The notes beneath the pieces are model-generated. The model made no database searches. It saw nothing but the letters and a program-made list of their open reading frames with translations, and was not told the DNA's origin. Source: Martinezella tropici (GTDB lineage Bacteria > Pseudomonadota > Alphaproteobacteria > Rhizobiales > Rhizobiaceae). Taken from it: a DNA stretch of 64,000 nt. The stretch is taken from assembly GCF_008370325.1 (NCBI RefSeq), contig NZ_VNIP01000018.1:62001-126000 (forward strand), read 5' to 3'. Position 1 is the stretch's first letter. Each line of letters begins with the position of its first letter. Below, one piece after another: positions 43,131-52,211 of the stretch. The translations under genes were made by a program, and so were the position numbers.

Positions 43131-44522
43131 GTGGCGACCGAAATTATTGACAATGACGTGCCGGCAAAAGTGCCGGCACGCGGTATCTGGGGCTGGATGT
43201 TTTTCGACTGGGCGGCCCAACCCTTTTTCACGGTCGTCACCACCTTCATTTTCGGCCCCTATTTCGTCGCGCGGCTGACGGCCGATCCCGTCTCCGCACA
43301 GACGACATGGAGCAATATGGCGACGATCTCCTCGGTGATCATCGCCATTCTCTCCCCCGTCCTCGGCTCGATCGCCGATCAATCCGGCGCCCGTAAACCG
43401 TGGATCGCCTTCTTCGCCGTCATCAAGATCGCCAGCCTCTTCTGCCTCTGGGGGGCAGCGCCTGGATCGCCTGTCATCTATCCCGTCATTTTCATGATCC
43501 TGGCGTCGATCTCGGCCGAATTCTCGATCGTCTTCAATGATTCGATGATGCCTCGGCTGGTCGGCAAGGACGATGTCGGCAAGCTGTCGAACGCCGCCTG
43601 GGGCCTCGGCTATCTCGGCGGCATGATCGTGCTGATCACCGTCGTGACCCTGCTCGCCGGCAATCCGCAGACCGGAAAGACCATCCTCGGCCTGACACCA
43701 CTCTTTGGCCTCGATGCCGCACTCGGCGAGGATGCCCGCATCACCGGGCCGATTTCGGCCGCATGGTATCTGATCTTCATCCTGCCGATGTTCCTCTTCA
43801 CGCCGGACGCCGCCCGCGGCCTGCCGCTTCGCACCGCGGTTCGCTCGGGCCTCCGCGAGCTATCGGCGACCCTCAGCGAGCTGAAGCGCCGGCGCGGCAT
43901 CAGCCTCTTTCTCATCGCCCGCATGATCTATCAGGATGGCGTCAACGGCCTCTTGATCCTCGGCGGTACCTTCGCGGCCGGCATGTTCGGCTGGGCGACG
44001 ATCGAGATCGGTATCTACGGCATCATCCTCAATGTCATCGCCATTTTCGGCTGCTTCGCCGCCGGCTATGTCGATCGCTGGCTCGGCTCGAAGACGACCG
44101 TCGTCATCAGCCTGACATTGCTGCTTGTCGCCACCTTCGGCATCATATCGACCGGACCCGGCTTCACGCTCTTCGGCCTTGTTCCGCTCTCGACCGTCAA
44201 TTCCGGCGGCCTATTCGGCACCGCGGCGGAAAAGGCCTATATCGGCTACGGCCTGCTGATCGGCATCGCCTTCGGCCCCGTGCAGGCCTCCTCGCGCTCC
44301 TATCTCGCCCGCAGCGTCAGCCTCTCGGAGGCCGGCCGTTATTTCGGCATCTACGCGCTGTCAGGCCGCGCCACCAGCTTCATGGCAACGCTGTTCTTCT
44401 CGCTGGTGACCTACTGGAGCGGCTCGGCCCGCCTCGGCATGGCGACGCTCGTCCTCTTCCTCGCCGGCGGCCTGCTGCTTCTGCTGCCGACGCCTTATCC
44501 GGCGGATAGGGCAACGAAATAG
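43131..44522 (+). CDS. MFS transporter (UMF1 type)
   Basis: 463 aa with about twelve hydrophobic helices. IWGWMFFDWAAQPFFTVVTTFIFGPYF and SPVLGSIADQSGARKPWIAFF are typical of the UMF1 (autophagy Atg22-like) branch of MFS carriers. The start is a GTG at 43131. It lies 51 bases after the NAD-GDH gene, so the two may be cotranscribed. Substrate unknown. A RIME repeat begins at its stop. Confidence 0.87.
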   Translation: MATEIIDNDVPAKVPARGIWGWMFFDWAAQPFFTVVTTFIFGPYFVARLTADPVSAQTTWSNMATISSVIIAILSPVLGSIADQSGARKPWIAFFAVIKIASLFCLWGAAPGSPVIYPVIFMILASISAEFSIVFNDSMMPRLVGKDDVGKLSNAAWGLGYLGGMIVLITVVTLLAGNPQTGKTILGLTPLFGLDAALGEDARITGPISAAWYLIFILPMFLFTPDAARGLPLRTAVRSGLRELSATLSELKRRRGISLFLIARMIYQDGVNGLLILGGTFAAGMFGWATIEIGIYGIILNVIAIFGCFAAGYVDRWLGSKTTVVISLTLLLVATFGIISTGPGFTLFGLVPLSTVNSGGLFGTAAEKAYIGYGLLIGIAFGPVQASSRSYLARSVSLSEAGRYFGIYALSGRATSFMATLFFSLVTYWSGSARLGMATLVLFLAGGLLLLLPTPYPADRATK

Positions 44523-44623
44523 AGCCTTTCCGCTTTTCTCCGAATCGCGAAAACGCTCTATCCTCTTGTTTTTACGCAATTCCGGACGGAAAACCGCTAC
44601 GCACTTTTCCTGGAATTGCTCTA
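44520..44623. repeat. RIME-type repeat, family 1 (copy 2)
   Basis: The inverse of the 12854 copy: AGAGCCTTTCCGC...CGCTCT, then TTCCGGACGGAAAACCGC...TCCTGGAATTGCTCTAG. The TAG stop of the MFS gene lies in its first bases. Confidence 0.75.
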
Positions 44624-44625
44624 GG

Positions 44626-44659
44626 TAAAGAAAATCCCGGCTGGCGAACCAACCGGGAT
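44626..44659 (-). terminator. terminator of purH
   Basis: On the minus strand ATCCCGGTTGG / CCAGCCGGGAT (one G-T pair), loop TTCG, then TTTTCTTT. Confidence 0.82.
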
Positions 44660-44690
44660 ATGCATTCTTCGAATCTGGTATATCCGCTGA

Positions 44691-46307
44691 TCAATGACGG
44701 AAATGACGCACGCCGGTGAAGACCATCGCGACATTGTGCTCGTTGGCCGCGTCGATGACCTCCTGATCGCGCATGGAGCCGCCCGGCTGGATGACCGCGG
44801 TGGCACCTGCTGCAATCGCCGAAAGCAGGCCGTCGGCAAAGGGCAGGAAGGCTTCGGAGGCGACGGCCGAACCGCGCGTCAGTGGCTCGGCAAGCCCCAT
44901 GGCCTTGGCGGCTTCCTCGGCCTTGATCGCGGCGATACGAGCGGAATCGACACGGCTCATCTGTCCCGCGCCGATGCCGGCCGTCTGGCCGTCCTTGGCG
45001 TAAACGACGGCATTCGACTTCACATGCTTGGCGACGCGGAAGGCGAACTTCATGTCTTCCAGCTCCTGCGCCGTCGGCGCGCGCTTGGTGACGACCTTGA
45101 GCTCCATATCCTCGACCAAGGCATTGTCGCGGTTCTGCACCAGCAGGCCGCCTGAGACGGTCTTGGCGGTCAGGCCCGGCACACGCGGATCGGGCAAGGC
45201 GCCGACCGAGAGCAGGCGGAGGTTGGGCTTGCGGGCGATGATCGCCTTGGCTTCCTCCCTAACCTCGGGCGCAATGATGACTTCGGTGAAGAGCTTGACG
45301 ATCTCTTCGGCGGTTTCCGCATCGAGCAGGCTATTCAGCGCAATGATACCGCCGAAGGCCGAAACCGAATCGCAGGCAAGGGCGCGCTTGTAGGCTTCAA
45401 CCAGGCTCGGACCGGTGGCAACGCCGCAGGGGTTGGCATGCTTGATGATCGCGCAGGCCGGGCCGTTTTCCGGCAGGAACTCGGCAACGAGCTCATAGGC
45501 CGCATCTGTGTCGTTGATGTTGTTATAGGAAAGCTGCTTGCCCTGGATGAGCGTCGCCGTGGAAACACCGGGGCGGTTTTCGCCCGTCACGTAGAAAGCC
45601 GCCTTCTGGTGCGGGTTTTCGCCATAGCGCATCTCCTCACGCAGGACCCCACCGATGACGCGATGGCGCGGCGTGGCGATATCGAGCGCTTCGGCAAACC
45701 AGTTGGAGATCATCGCGTCGTAGGCAGCGGTGCGGGCAAAAGCCTTGGCGGCCATGCGCTTGCGGAAATCATAGGTCGTTTGACCTGCATCGGCGGCAAG
45801 CTGCGCCAGCAGCTCGGCATAATCGGCCGGATCTGTGAGCGTCGTCACATAGGCATGGTTCTTGGCCGAAGCGCGGATCATCGCCGGGCCGCCGATGTCG
45901 ATATTCTCGACCGTCGTCGGATAATCGCCGCCAGCCTTGCGTACGTCCTCGAAGGGATAGAGATTGATAACGGCAAGATCGATGCCTTCGATGCCATGTT
46001 CCTTCATCGCGGCCTGGTGTTCGGCATCGTCACGGATGGCAAGCAAACCGCCATGGACCTTCGGATGCAGCGTCTTGACGCGGCCGTCCATGATCTCCGG
46101 AAAATTCGTGACTTCCGACACGTCGGTCACCGCGAGACCCGCTGCGGCAATCGCCTTGTGCGTGCCGCCGGTCGACAGGAGGCGCACGCCCTGCTCGCTG
46201 AGCGCACGCGCCAGCTCGACGATCCCGGTCTTATCAAAGACGGACAGAAGCGCGGTTTTCACCTTCACCTTGTCGGGAGCGGGAATTTTCTTGGAAACGA
46301 CGGCCAT
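44691..46307 (-). CDS. purH: AICAR transformylase / IMP cyclohydrolase
   Basis: The bifunctional PurH, 538 aa, performs the last two steps of purine synthesis. The MGS-like cyclohydrolase domain covers residues 1 to about 150 (LLSTGGTHKAIAAAG, EIMDGRVKTLHPKVHGG). The transformylase follows, with KHANPCGVATG and the final VIQPGGSMRDQEVIDAANEHN. CCGGAGAAAG lies before the ATG. A RIME repeat lies upstream. Confidence 0.96.
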   Translation of the reverse strand: MAVVSKKIPAPDKVKVKTALLSVFDKTGIVELARALSEQGVRLLSTGGTHKAIAAAGLAVTDVSEVTNFPEIMDGRVKTLHPKVHGGLLAIRDDAEHQAAMKEHGIEGIDLAVINLYPFEDVRKAGGDYPTTVENIDIGGPAMIRASAKNHAYVTTLTDPADYAELLAQLAADAGQTTYDFRKRMAAKAFARTAAYDAMISNWFAEALDIATPRHRVIGGVLREEMRYGENPHQKAAFYVTGENRPGVSTATLIQGKQLSYNNINDTDAAYELVAEFLPENGPACAIIKHANPCGVATGPSLVEAYKRALACDSVSAFGGIIALNSLLDAETAEEIVKLFTEVIIAPEVREEAKAIIARKPNLRLLSVGALPDPRVPGLTAKTVSGGLLVQNRDNALVEDMELKVVTKRAPTAQELEDMKFAFRVAKHVKSNAVVYAKDGQTAGIGAGQMSRVDSARIAAIKAEEAAKAMGLAEPLTRGSAVASEAFLPFADGLLSAIAAGATAVIQPGGSMRDQEVIDAANEHNVAMVFTGVRHFRH

Positions 46308-46323
46308 GGGCTTTCTCCGGTCT

Positions 46324-46401
46324 GGAGCAATTCCAGGAAAAGTGCGCAGCGGTTTTCCGTCCGGAATTGCGAGATAACAAAAACAGAGCTGATACGCTCC
46401 G
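46324..46401. repeat. RIME-type repeat, family 1 (copy 3)
   Basis: GGAGCAATTCCAGGAAAAGTGC...GCGGTTTTCCGTCCGGAATTGC plus a shortened second half, just upstream of purH. Confidence 0.7.
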
Positions 46402-46480
46402 GCATGAGGAGACGAGGCGTCCGGCGTAGATGGCGCGGGACGGATAATGCCGCCCCGTTAGCATAGCTGACGCGCTTAGC

Positions 46481-48184
46481 CTATGGCCGATGGGATAAAA
46501 ACCAGCGGATTTCCGGCTTTTCCGTGATTCGGAAAACGATCTCGAGCTGATCGGAAGAACGCATGCCCGAAGGATCGGCAAAGAAGATGTCCTCCGCGAC
46601 AAGCACCTCGTTGCCCGGCGAGGAGAAGACCCATGTCTCTCCATCCGGCGCGATCAGCAGCGCGGAATCCGTTTCCGTCTGCAGAAGGCTGATGGAAGGG
46701 TGGATATGGAAGCGAGCGGAGGCAATGCCTTCGCCCTTCGGCGGCTGTTTCCTGCCCTCCGGCACGAAGAGCCGGTCGCGGCCGGCGACGATCGTGCCGC
46801 TGGCATTGAGGCTGAGCTCCCGCTCGTGGACATAGCCGAAGGCCGAGAGATAGCCGTCATGAGCGGCCCGGACATAATCGCGGCCGTCTTCGGTCTCGGC
46901 GCGCTCGACGATGACCTTCTTGACACCGCCGACCATGATCGGCCCGAGAGATTTCGATTTGGAAAACTGCGATGATGAGGTGTCGTTGAGCGTGACAGTC
47001 GAATGCGCCGCGGTCGCCCGCGCAGTTTGTGTAAAGCGCTCGCCTGCAAACTCCGGGGAACCGGAATTGATGATAAAGCGCGTCTTGCCCGATGACATTT
47101 CGAAGGAAAGGCAGCCCGCATGCGCCGTGCGGCTAAGATCGGCCGAGGCGGCGGTTCCCACATCGATAATGACGACGGCCGAACCGGCCGCCAACCGATG
47201 ATATCTAGTGTGCGGCAAGGCCTTGAAAGCCTGCCCCGCCGTCTCGTCATAGCGCAGCACCGACATCAGCTCGTTGGCAAGCGTCGAGGTCGCGCCGTTG
47301 AACAGCGCCAGATCGCCATCCTGGTGGCGGAAGAAGCGCAGCGCCGGATACATACGGTCGATGCCGGGAATAAGCCGTATCGGCACGTCATGGCCGAGAT
47401 TGACGTAGGTCTGTCGCAGCGGCAGCAGATCGAGCAGCAGTTCCAGCGACGCGCGCGGATTGCGGGAGATATGGCCGCCATCCTGCAGAATCTGCCGGTC
47501 GATCTCACGGTCGAGTGCCTGGCCGGCGCGCTTCAGCCGCAGAGCGCTGCTCGGCATGGCGACCGAGGACATGGCAAGCGCGATGCGCACGCGGAACCGG
47601 GTGATGCCATCCGGCGAGGACGAAACGATCCGCTGCAGAAAGCGCACATGGAAGACGAGCATCCGCATGAAACGGCGGTAGAAACCGCTGTCGGTGCCAT
47701 GCAAAAGCACTGGCGAATGCGACAGGAGCGCGATCAGTCGCTGCGCCGCTATATCAGGCGACCAGGCAAGACCGTGCAGCCGGCGGCCATGAACGGCAAT
47801 CCAATCGGTAAGGATCGACCGCGCCATGGCCGAGGCCTGGTCGCTTTTCTCCGCCCGCAAATGCCGCAGCCAGCGAAAATTATGCAGCCGGGCGGCAAAG
47901 GCCAGCGATGGCAGTTCGAGCGAGAAGGGCGATGCGCCTTGCGTTTCCAGGACGCGCCCGGCCAGCAGGATGCGTCCGTTCAGAAGCTCTTCGACGAAAA
48001 AGGGATCGACGCTGCGCAGATCGGTCGGCGCCACGATCAGGCGTTCCGGCACACGCATCGTGTGGCGGGTGAGACGCAATCGCGTCAACGCCGCGCGGCG
48101 CGACATCCGCCGCCATGCTTCCCGCATGTATGAACTCACAAAACCCTGCCGCAGACCTGCATATTTGCTTTTGCTTACTCTCAT
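46481..48184 (-). CDS. heparinase II/III family protein
   Basis: 567 aa. The N-terminal part (about 60-300) is helical, like the toroid of polysaccharide lyases (FRWLRHLRA, WSPDIAAQRLIALLSHSPVLL). The C-terminal beta domain has FIINSGSPEFAGE, AHSTVTLNDTSSSQF and RRLFVPEG-like segments. The family cuts acidic polysaccharides, but no signal peptide is obvious (the N terminus is basic). Its substrate and location are open. It is followed upstream by rsmB on the same strand. Confidence 0.8.
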   Translation of the reverse strand: MRVSKSKYAGLRQGFVSSYMREAWRRMSRRAALTRLRLTRHTMRVPERLIVAPTDLRSVDPFFVEELLNGRILLAGRVLETQGASPFSLELPSLAFAARLHNFRWLRHLRAEKSDQASAMARSILTDWIAVHGRRLHGLAWSPDIAAQRLIALLSHSPVLLHGTDSGFYRRFMRMLVFHVRFLQRIVSSSPDGITRFRVRIALAMSSVAMPSSALRLKRAGQALDREIDRQILQDGGHISRNPRASLELLLDLLPLRQTYVNLGHDVPIRLIPGIDRMYPALRFFRHQDGDLALFNGATSTLANELMSVLRYDETAGQAFKALPHTRYHRLAAGSAVVIIDVGTAASADLSRTAHAGCLSFEMSSGKTRFIINSGSPEFAGERFTQTARATAAHSTVTLNDTSSSQFSKSKSLGPIMVGGVKKVIVERAETEDGRDYVRAAHDGYLSAFGYVHERELSLNASGTIVAGRDRLFVPEGRKQPPKGEGIASARFHIHPSISLLQTETDSALLIAPDGETWVFSSPGNEVLVAEDIFFADPSGMRSSDQLEIVFRITEKPEIRWFLSHRP

Positions 48185-48277
48185 GGCCCGTGGTTAAAAA
48201 GAGGTTACGGATATACCGATTAAGGACATATTACCGGGTTTTTTAACCGTCCTGGGGAATGATGCGCCAATGTACAA

Positions 48278-49687
48278 CTAGCGCGTGTGGCGAAGCACGG
48301 CGGCGAAGAAGCCGTCGAGACCAGAAGCAAAGCCATCGGAAAGCGGCAGCATATCCGGCGTGGTGCGGAACGCTCCAAGCGGCGAGATCGCCGTTTCGAG
48401 ACCCGGCCAATCGCTCGCGGCGATCGGCACGCGCTCGACATTGTCGGTATCGGAGAGCAGGCGCGCGACCAGATCCTCGCCCTCTTCCGGATCGAGCGAG
48501 CAATTGGAAAACACCACCACGCCGCCCGGCTTGACCAGCGTCAGGGCGTGGCGAAGCAGGCGCTCCTGCAGGGCGGCAAGCTTGGCGATATCCTCCGGCC
48601 CCTTGGTCCAGAGCACGTCCGGATGGCGGCGTGTCGTCCCCGTCGAGGAGCAGGGGGCATCGAGAAGAGCGGCGTCGAAAAGTTCGTCGGGCTGATATTT
48701 GCTCATATCGGCAACGACGGTCTCGGCTTCCATGCCGAGGCGCCCGAGATTGGCGGACAGCCTCTTCAGGCGGTTGGCGGATTGATCGAGTGCGGTGACC
48801 TTAGCGCCGGCGAGAATGAGCTGAGCCGTCTTGCCGCCGGGTGCTGCGCAGAGATCCACCACCCGTTTGCCGGCCAGCGAACCGAAAAGCTTTGCCGGAA
48901 TGCTGGCGGCGGCATCCTGCACCCACCACTCACCCTCATCGAAACCGTGCAGCGAGGGAATGGCTCCTTCGAAAGCGGCAAGCCGCAAGCCGCCCGTCGG
49001 CAGCACGGTGCCGTTCAGCCGTTTCGCCCAACCTTCTGCATCGGATTTCACCGTGAGGTCGATCGCGGCCGGCTCGAGCTGCGTGTCGGAAATTCTGAGC
49101 GCAGCGGCAGCACCATAGGCCGCCTCCAGCCGGGAGAGGAACCAGTCCGGCATGGCCGGCACTTTCGCGACCCGCTCAAGAATCTCCTGCTTTTCGCGGC
49201 CGATGCGGCGGAGAATGGCATTGACCAGCTTGGCGAAACGGCGGTTACGGGGATCGCGGTTAGCCTGCTCGACGGCAAGATCGACGGCGGAATGATCCGG
49301 TACGTCGAGATAGAGGATCTGCGCCGCGCCGACAACAAGCACATGATGCAGCGCGCGGGCGCCTTCCGGCAGCGGTGAATCGAGCAGCGACGAGATTGCC
49401 GCCTCGATGCGCGGCAGGTGCCGCAGCGCGCTGTTCAAAATGGCGCGCACCAGCGCCCGATCGCTGTCGCTGAGCGTCGTATAGGCAGCACTGCCGCCTT
49501 CAGAATCGAGCATGCCGTCGAGCGGCGTCTTGCGGTCCAGCACGGCTCCCAGGATCTTTGCCGCCGCCGCGCGGGCCGCAAGGCCAGGCTTCGGCGGAGA
49601 CGAATCGAGCGGGCGGGATTGCTGAGGCCGCTTGCCCGATCGTTTTCCGTCTCTATTGGAAGCATTGTTTTTCGTGTCAGAACTCAA
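48278..49687 (-). CDS. rsmB: RsmB/NOP-family rRNA (cytosine-5) methyltransferase
   Basis: 469 aa. A NusB-like N-terminal domain (about 35-165) precedes the SAM methyltransferase domain: VVDLCAAPGGKTAQLILAG for SAM binding, LLDAPCSSTGTTRRHPD with the conserved Cys in motif IV, and SNCSLDPEEGEDLV with the catalytic Cys in motif VI. It starts with TTG inside the htpX stop (TTGA). The Lys/Arg-rich start is a normal extension. The exact target (16S C967 in RsmB) is assumed. Confidence 0.88.
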   Translation of the reverse strand: MSSDTKNNASNRDGKRSGKRPQQSRPLDSSPPKPGLAARAAAAKILGAVLDRKTPLDGMLDSEGGSAAYTTLSDSDRALVRAILNSALRHLPRIEAAISSLLDSPLPEGARALHHVLVVGAAQILYLDVPDHSAVDLAVEQANRDPRNRRFAKLVNAILRRIGREKQEILERVAKVPAMPDWFLSRLEAAYGAAAALRISDTQLEPAAIDLTVKSDAEGWAKRLNGTVLPTGGLRLAAFEGAIPSLHGFDEGEWWVQDAAASIPAKLFGSLAGKRVVDLCAAPGGKTAQLILAGAKVTALDQSANRLKRLSANLGRLGMEAETVVADMSKYQPDELFDAALLDAPCSSTGTTRRHPDVLWTKGPEDIAKLAALQERLLRHALTLVKPGGVVVFSNCSLDPEEGEDLVARLLSDTDNVERVPIAASDWPGLETAISPLGAFRTTPDMLPLSDGFASGLDGFFAAVLRHTR

Positions 49688-50670
49688 GACCAGGGACCCT
49701 TCGGCGGTTGCGAACCACCGCGACCCGTATTCGGCACGGAGCGCGATTTGCGCCCCGGATTAGCAGTGAAGGACGGTCCCGTCGAGCCAAAGTCCGAAGA
49801 TGGCGTCATCGGCGGGGCGCTGCCGCCGCTGAAACGAACCATTTCATACAGCGCGGCGATGCGGTTTTCCGTGTTCGGATGGGTGGAAAACAGATTGTCC
49901 ATGCGCTCGCCGGAGAGCGGATTGATGATGAACATATGCGCCGTCGCCGGATGGCCTTCGGCCTCTTCATTCGGAATATGCTCTGCGCCGCGGGCGATCT
50001 TGCCGAGTGCGGAGGCAAGCCAAAGCGGATTGCCGCAGATCTCGGCGCCGCGGCGGTCGGCCGAATATTCGCGCGTCCGGCTGATCGCCATCTGCACCAG
50101 CATGGCAGCCAGAGGGGCGACAATCATCGCCACGAGGACGCCGACCATGCCGAGCGGATTGTTGTTGTCGCGGCGGCCACCGAAGAAGAAGGCGAAATTG
50201 CCGAGCATGGAAATGGCGCCGGCAAGCGTCGCCGTAATCGTCATGGTCAGCGTGTCGCGGTTCTGCACATGGGCAAGCTCGTGCGCCATCACGCCAGCGA
50301 CTTCGTCGGGCGTCAGCCCGTGCAGCAGGCCGGTGGAGGCGGCAACGGCGGCATTTTCCGGATTGCGGCCCGTGGCAAAGGCGTTCGGCTGCGGGCTGTC
50401 ATAGAGATAAACCCTAGGCATCGGCAGGCCGGCATTGCGGGCTAGATCGCGGACGATGCGGTAGAATTCCGGGGCACTGCGCTCGTCCACCTCCTGCGCA
50501 CCATAGGTGGAGAGTACCATGCGATCGGAATTCCAGTAGGAAAAGAAATTCATGCCGGCAGCAACGACGAATGCGATCAGCATGCCCGATTGACCGCCGA
50601 TCAGATAGCCGACGCCCATGAACAAAGCGGTCATGAAGGCCAGCAGCATGGCAGTACGCATGAGATTCAT
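49684..50670 (-). CDS. htpX: membrane protease HtpX
   Basis: 328 aa. Two N-terminal helices (about 5-45), then HELAH (130-134) of the zinc site, a further pair of helices, and a C-terminal Pro/Ser-rich tail (GRGGSQPPKGPWS). HtpX degrades misfolded inner-membrane proteins. GGAG lies before the ATG at 50670; the frame extends into a repeat upstream. It overlaps rsmB, so the two are coupled. Confidence 0.94.
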   Translation of the reverse strand: MNLMRTAMLLAFMTALFMGVGYLIGGQSGMLIAFVVAAGMNFFSYWNSDRMVLSTYGAQEVDERSAPEFYRIVRDLARNAGLPMPRVYLYDSPQPNAFATGRNPENAAVAASTGLLHGLTPDEVAGVMAHELAHVQNRDTLTMTITATLAGAISMLGNFAFFFGGRRDNNNPLGMVGVLVAMIVAPLAAMLVQMAISRTREYSADRRGAEICGNPLWLASALGKIARGAEHIPNEEAEGHPATAHMFIINPLSGERMDNLFSTHPNTENRIAALYEMVRFSGGSAPPMTPSSDFGSTGPSFTANPGRKSRSVPNTGRGGSQPPKGPWS

Positions 50671-50741
50671 CGAGGGGTCTCCAACACATCTGTCGTCCGA
50701 ACCTTTTTCTTTGCGGCCGGACGCGCCGGAGCCGGATGATT

Positions 50742-50841
50742 TCAGGTCTTTTCGACCTGAAATCTGAATCCGCTCCGAAATCAAAAAAGCAGAGCATGAT
50801 GTCACCCGAAAACCGTTCACACTTTTCGGCATCATGCTCTA
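50742..50841. repeat. RIME-like intergenic repeat, family 2 (copy C)
   Basis: ATTTCAGGTCTTTTCGACCTGAAAT hairpin, then CAGAGCATGATGTC...CTTTTCGGCATCATGCTC. Same orientation as copy B. Confidence 0.72.
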
Positions 50842-50891
50842 TGATTTGGCTATTCCTCCGCCTAATTCAACGGTTCCGGACCGATCAGATC

Positions 50892-51119
50892 ATGCAGACA
50901 GCCGATAACGACAATAAACTCGACACCGAAACCGGTGAAATCACTCGCAAGCCGCTCTCGCCTGCGGCCAAGCGCGCGCTTGCCGAAGCCGAGGAGCGCC
51001 GCAAGGTGCAGGAAGCTCAAGCACAGGCCGAGCTCCCCCCGGAAATCGGCGGCCGCGGCGGCGCCGACCCCGCACGCTTCGGCGACTGGGAGATCAATGG
51101 ACGGGCGATCGATTTTTGA
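50892..51119 (+). CDS. DUF1674 protein (SDHAF4-like)
   Basis: 75 aa ending GGRGGADPARFGDWEINGRAIDF, the DUF1674 signature shared with eukaryotic SDHAF4, which helps insert FAD into succinate dehydrogenase. A charged helix precedes it (AKRALAEAEERRKVQEAQAQ). The ATG at 50892 lies after a repeat. The SDH link is by family only; no sdh genes are in the window. Confidence 0.82.
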   Translation: MQTADNDNKLDTETGEITRKPLSPAAKRALAEAEERRKVQEAQAQAELPPEIGGRGGADPARFGDWEINGRAIDF

Positions 51120-51156
51120 GATGAGTTTAGGTTAGCCGTCATTCGATGGGAGAATA

Positions 51157-52149
51157 ATGCCTGTAGGTTTCTCTCAAGGTCTGTCCTTTGATAAGAAGCG
51201 CGCAAACTGGAGCGGTACCGGCCACCGCCCTTTGGCTTGGTCCATGTGGTATCCGGCCGATGATGATGCAATCGAAATTGCATCTTCGCCGTCTTGGTTC
51301 AAGCAAAAGCCGGTCGCGCCCAACGTGCCGATGAAGAAGTCTTCCGATCCGCTCCCCCTGGTGTTGCTGTCCCATGGGTCGGGCGGCCTTGCCATCGGAC
51401 TAGAATGGCTCGGACATCGATTGGCTCAGGCCGGCTTCGTGGCCTTGGGTATCGACCATCACGGCCATACAGGTTCGGAACCCTACAGAGCAGAGGGATT
51501 CCTCTGTCTTTGGGAGCGAGCGGCCGATCTGACCGCCTTGCTCAACGCAAATGACTGGAGAGAGGTTTTGGGAGGAGCCGTCGAAGATCAAGCCCATGTC
51601 GCGGGATTTTCCGCAGGTGCCCATACCGCGATGCTGTTTGTCGGCGCGCGCATTGCCTACTCTCAGTTCGAACCAGATAACCCTCAGAAGAGCCCCATAC
51701 GCGGCCCGCGAGAATTCCCTGATTTGGCGGATCACATTCCTTCGCTTCTCCAAGACAGCAGGTTCCTGGAGTCATGGAATCGACGACGAGGCAACTTCAG
51801 AGACGAAAGAGTGAAGGCCGCTTTGGCGATCGCGCCAGGTCGGTCGGTTCTCGGCTTTGCCAAGGAAAGCCTCGAAGAAATAACAGCTCCTGTTCAGATC
51901 ATTGGTGGCGACGCAGATATCATAGCGCCGGCTCACGAATGCTGCACATGGCTCCACGAGAATGTGCGCTCCAGCTCTCTTGAAATCATGGGCGGCGGAG
52001 TGGGCCACTATACGTTTTTGCCTGAGGCCACACCACAAGGCCTGAAGGCATCACCAGCAGTCTTTACCGACATTGCGGGCTTGGTACGCGAAAACGTGCA
52101 CAACCATGTTGCTCAAATGGCAATTGCTTTTTTCAGCACCGCTGAATGA
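51157..52149 (+). CDS. alpha/beta hydrolase (dienelactone hydrolase-like)
   Basis: 330 aa: LVLLSHGSGG, GIDHHGHTGSEPYRAEGF, the nucleophile elbow GFSAG in VAGFSAGAHTAM, and GGDADIIAPAHE with the late HYTFLPE. It is an esterase or hydrolase of the PAF-acetylhydrolase/DLH kind; the substrate is unknown. GATGGGAG lies before the ATG. Base use is less GC-rich than in neighbours, and it is wedged between a DUF1674 gene and acs. No signal peptide is visible. Confidence 0.8.
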   Translation: MPVGFSQGLSFDKKRANWSGTGHRPLAWSMWYPADDDAIEIASSPSWFKQKPVAPNVPMKKSSDPLPLVLLSHGSGGLAIGLEWLGHRLAQAGFVALGIDHHGHTGSEPYRAEGFLCLWERAADLTALLNANDWREVLGGAVEDQAHVAGFSAGAHTAMLFVGARIAYSQFEPDNPQKSPIRGPREFPDLADHIPSLLQDSRFLESWNRRRGNFRDERVKAALAIAPGRSVLGFAKESLEEITAPVQIIGGDADIIAPAHECCTWLHENVRSSSLEIMGGGVGHYTFLPEATPQGLKASPAVFTDIAGLVRENVHNHVAQMAIAFFSTAE

Positions 52150-52154
52150 GAAAC

Positions 52155-52181
52155 TTAGGCGAGAGCACAGCTCTCACCTAA
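52155..52181. terminator. hairpin between the hydrolase and acs
   Basis: TTAGGCGAGAGC / GCTCTCACCTAA (one G-T pair) between convergent genes; no T-tract. Confidence 0.5.
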
Positions 52182-52211
52182 CGTCAAATGGCCCAATGCC
52201 CCTGGTCAGAC

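Noticed and set aside
50671..50835. 55-residue N-terminal extension of HtpX
   Set aside because: It is the translation of a family 2 repeat; the ATG at 50670 has the ribosome site and the first helix.
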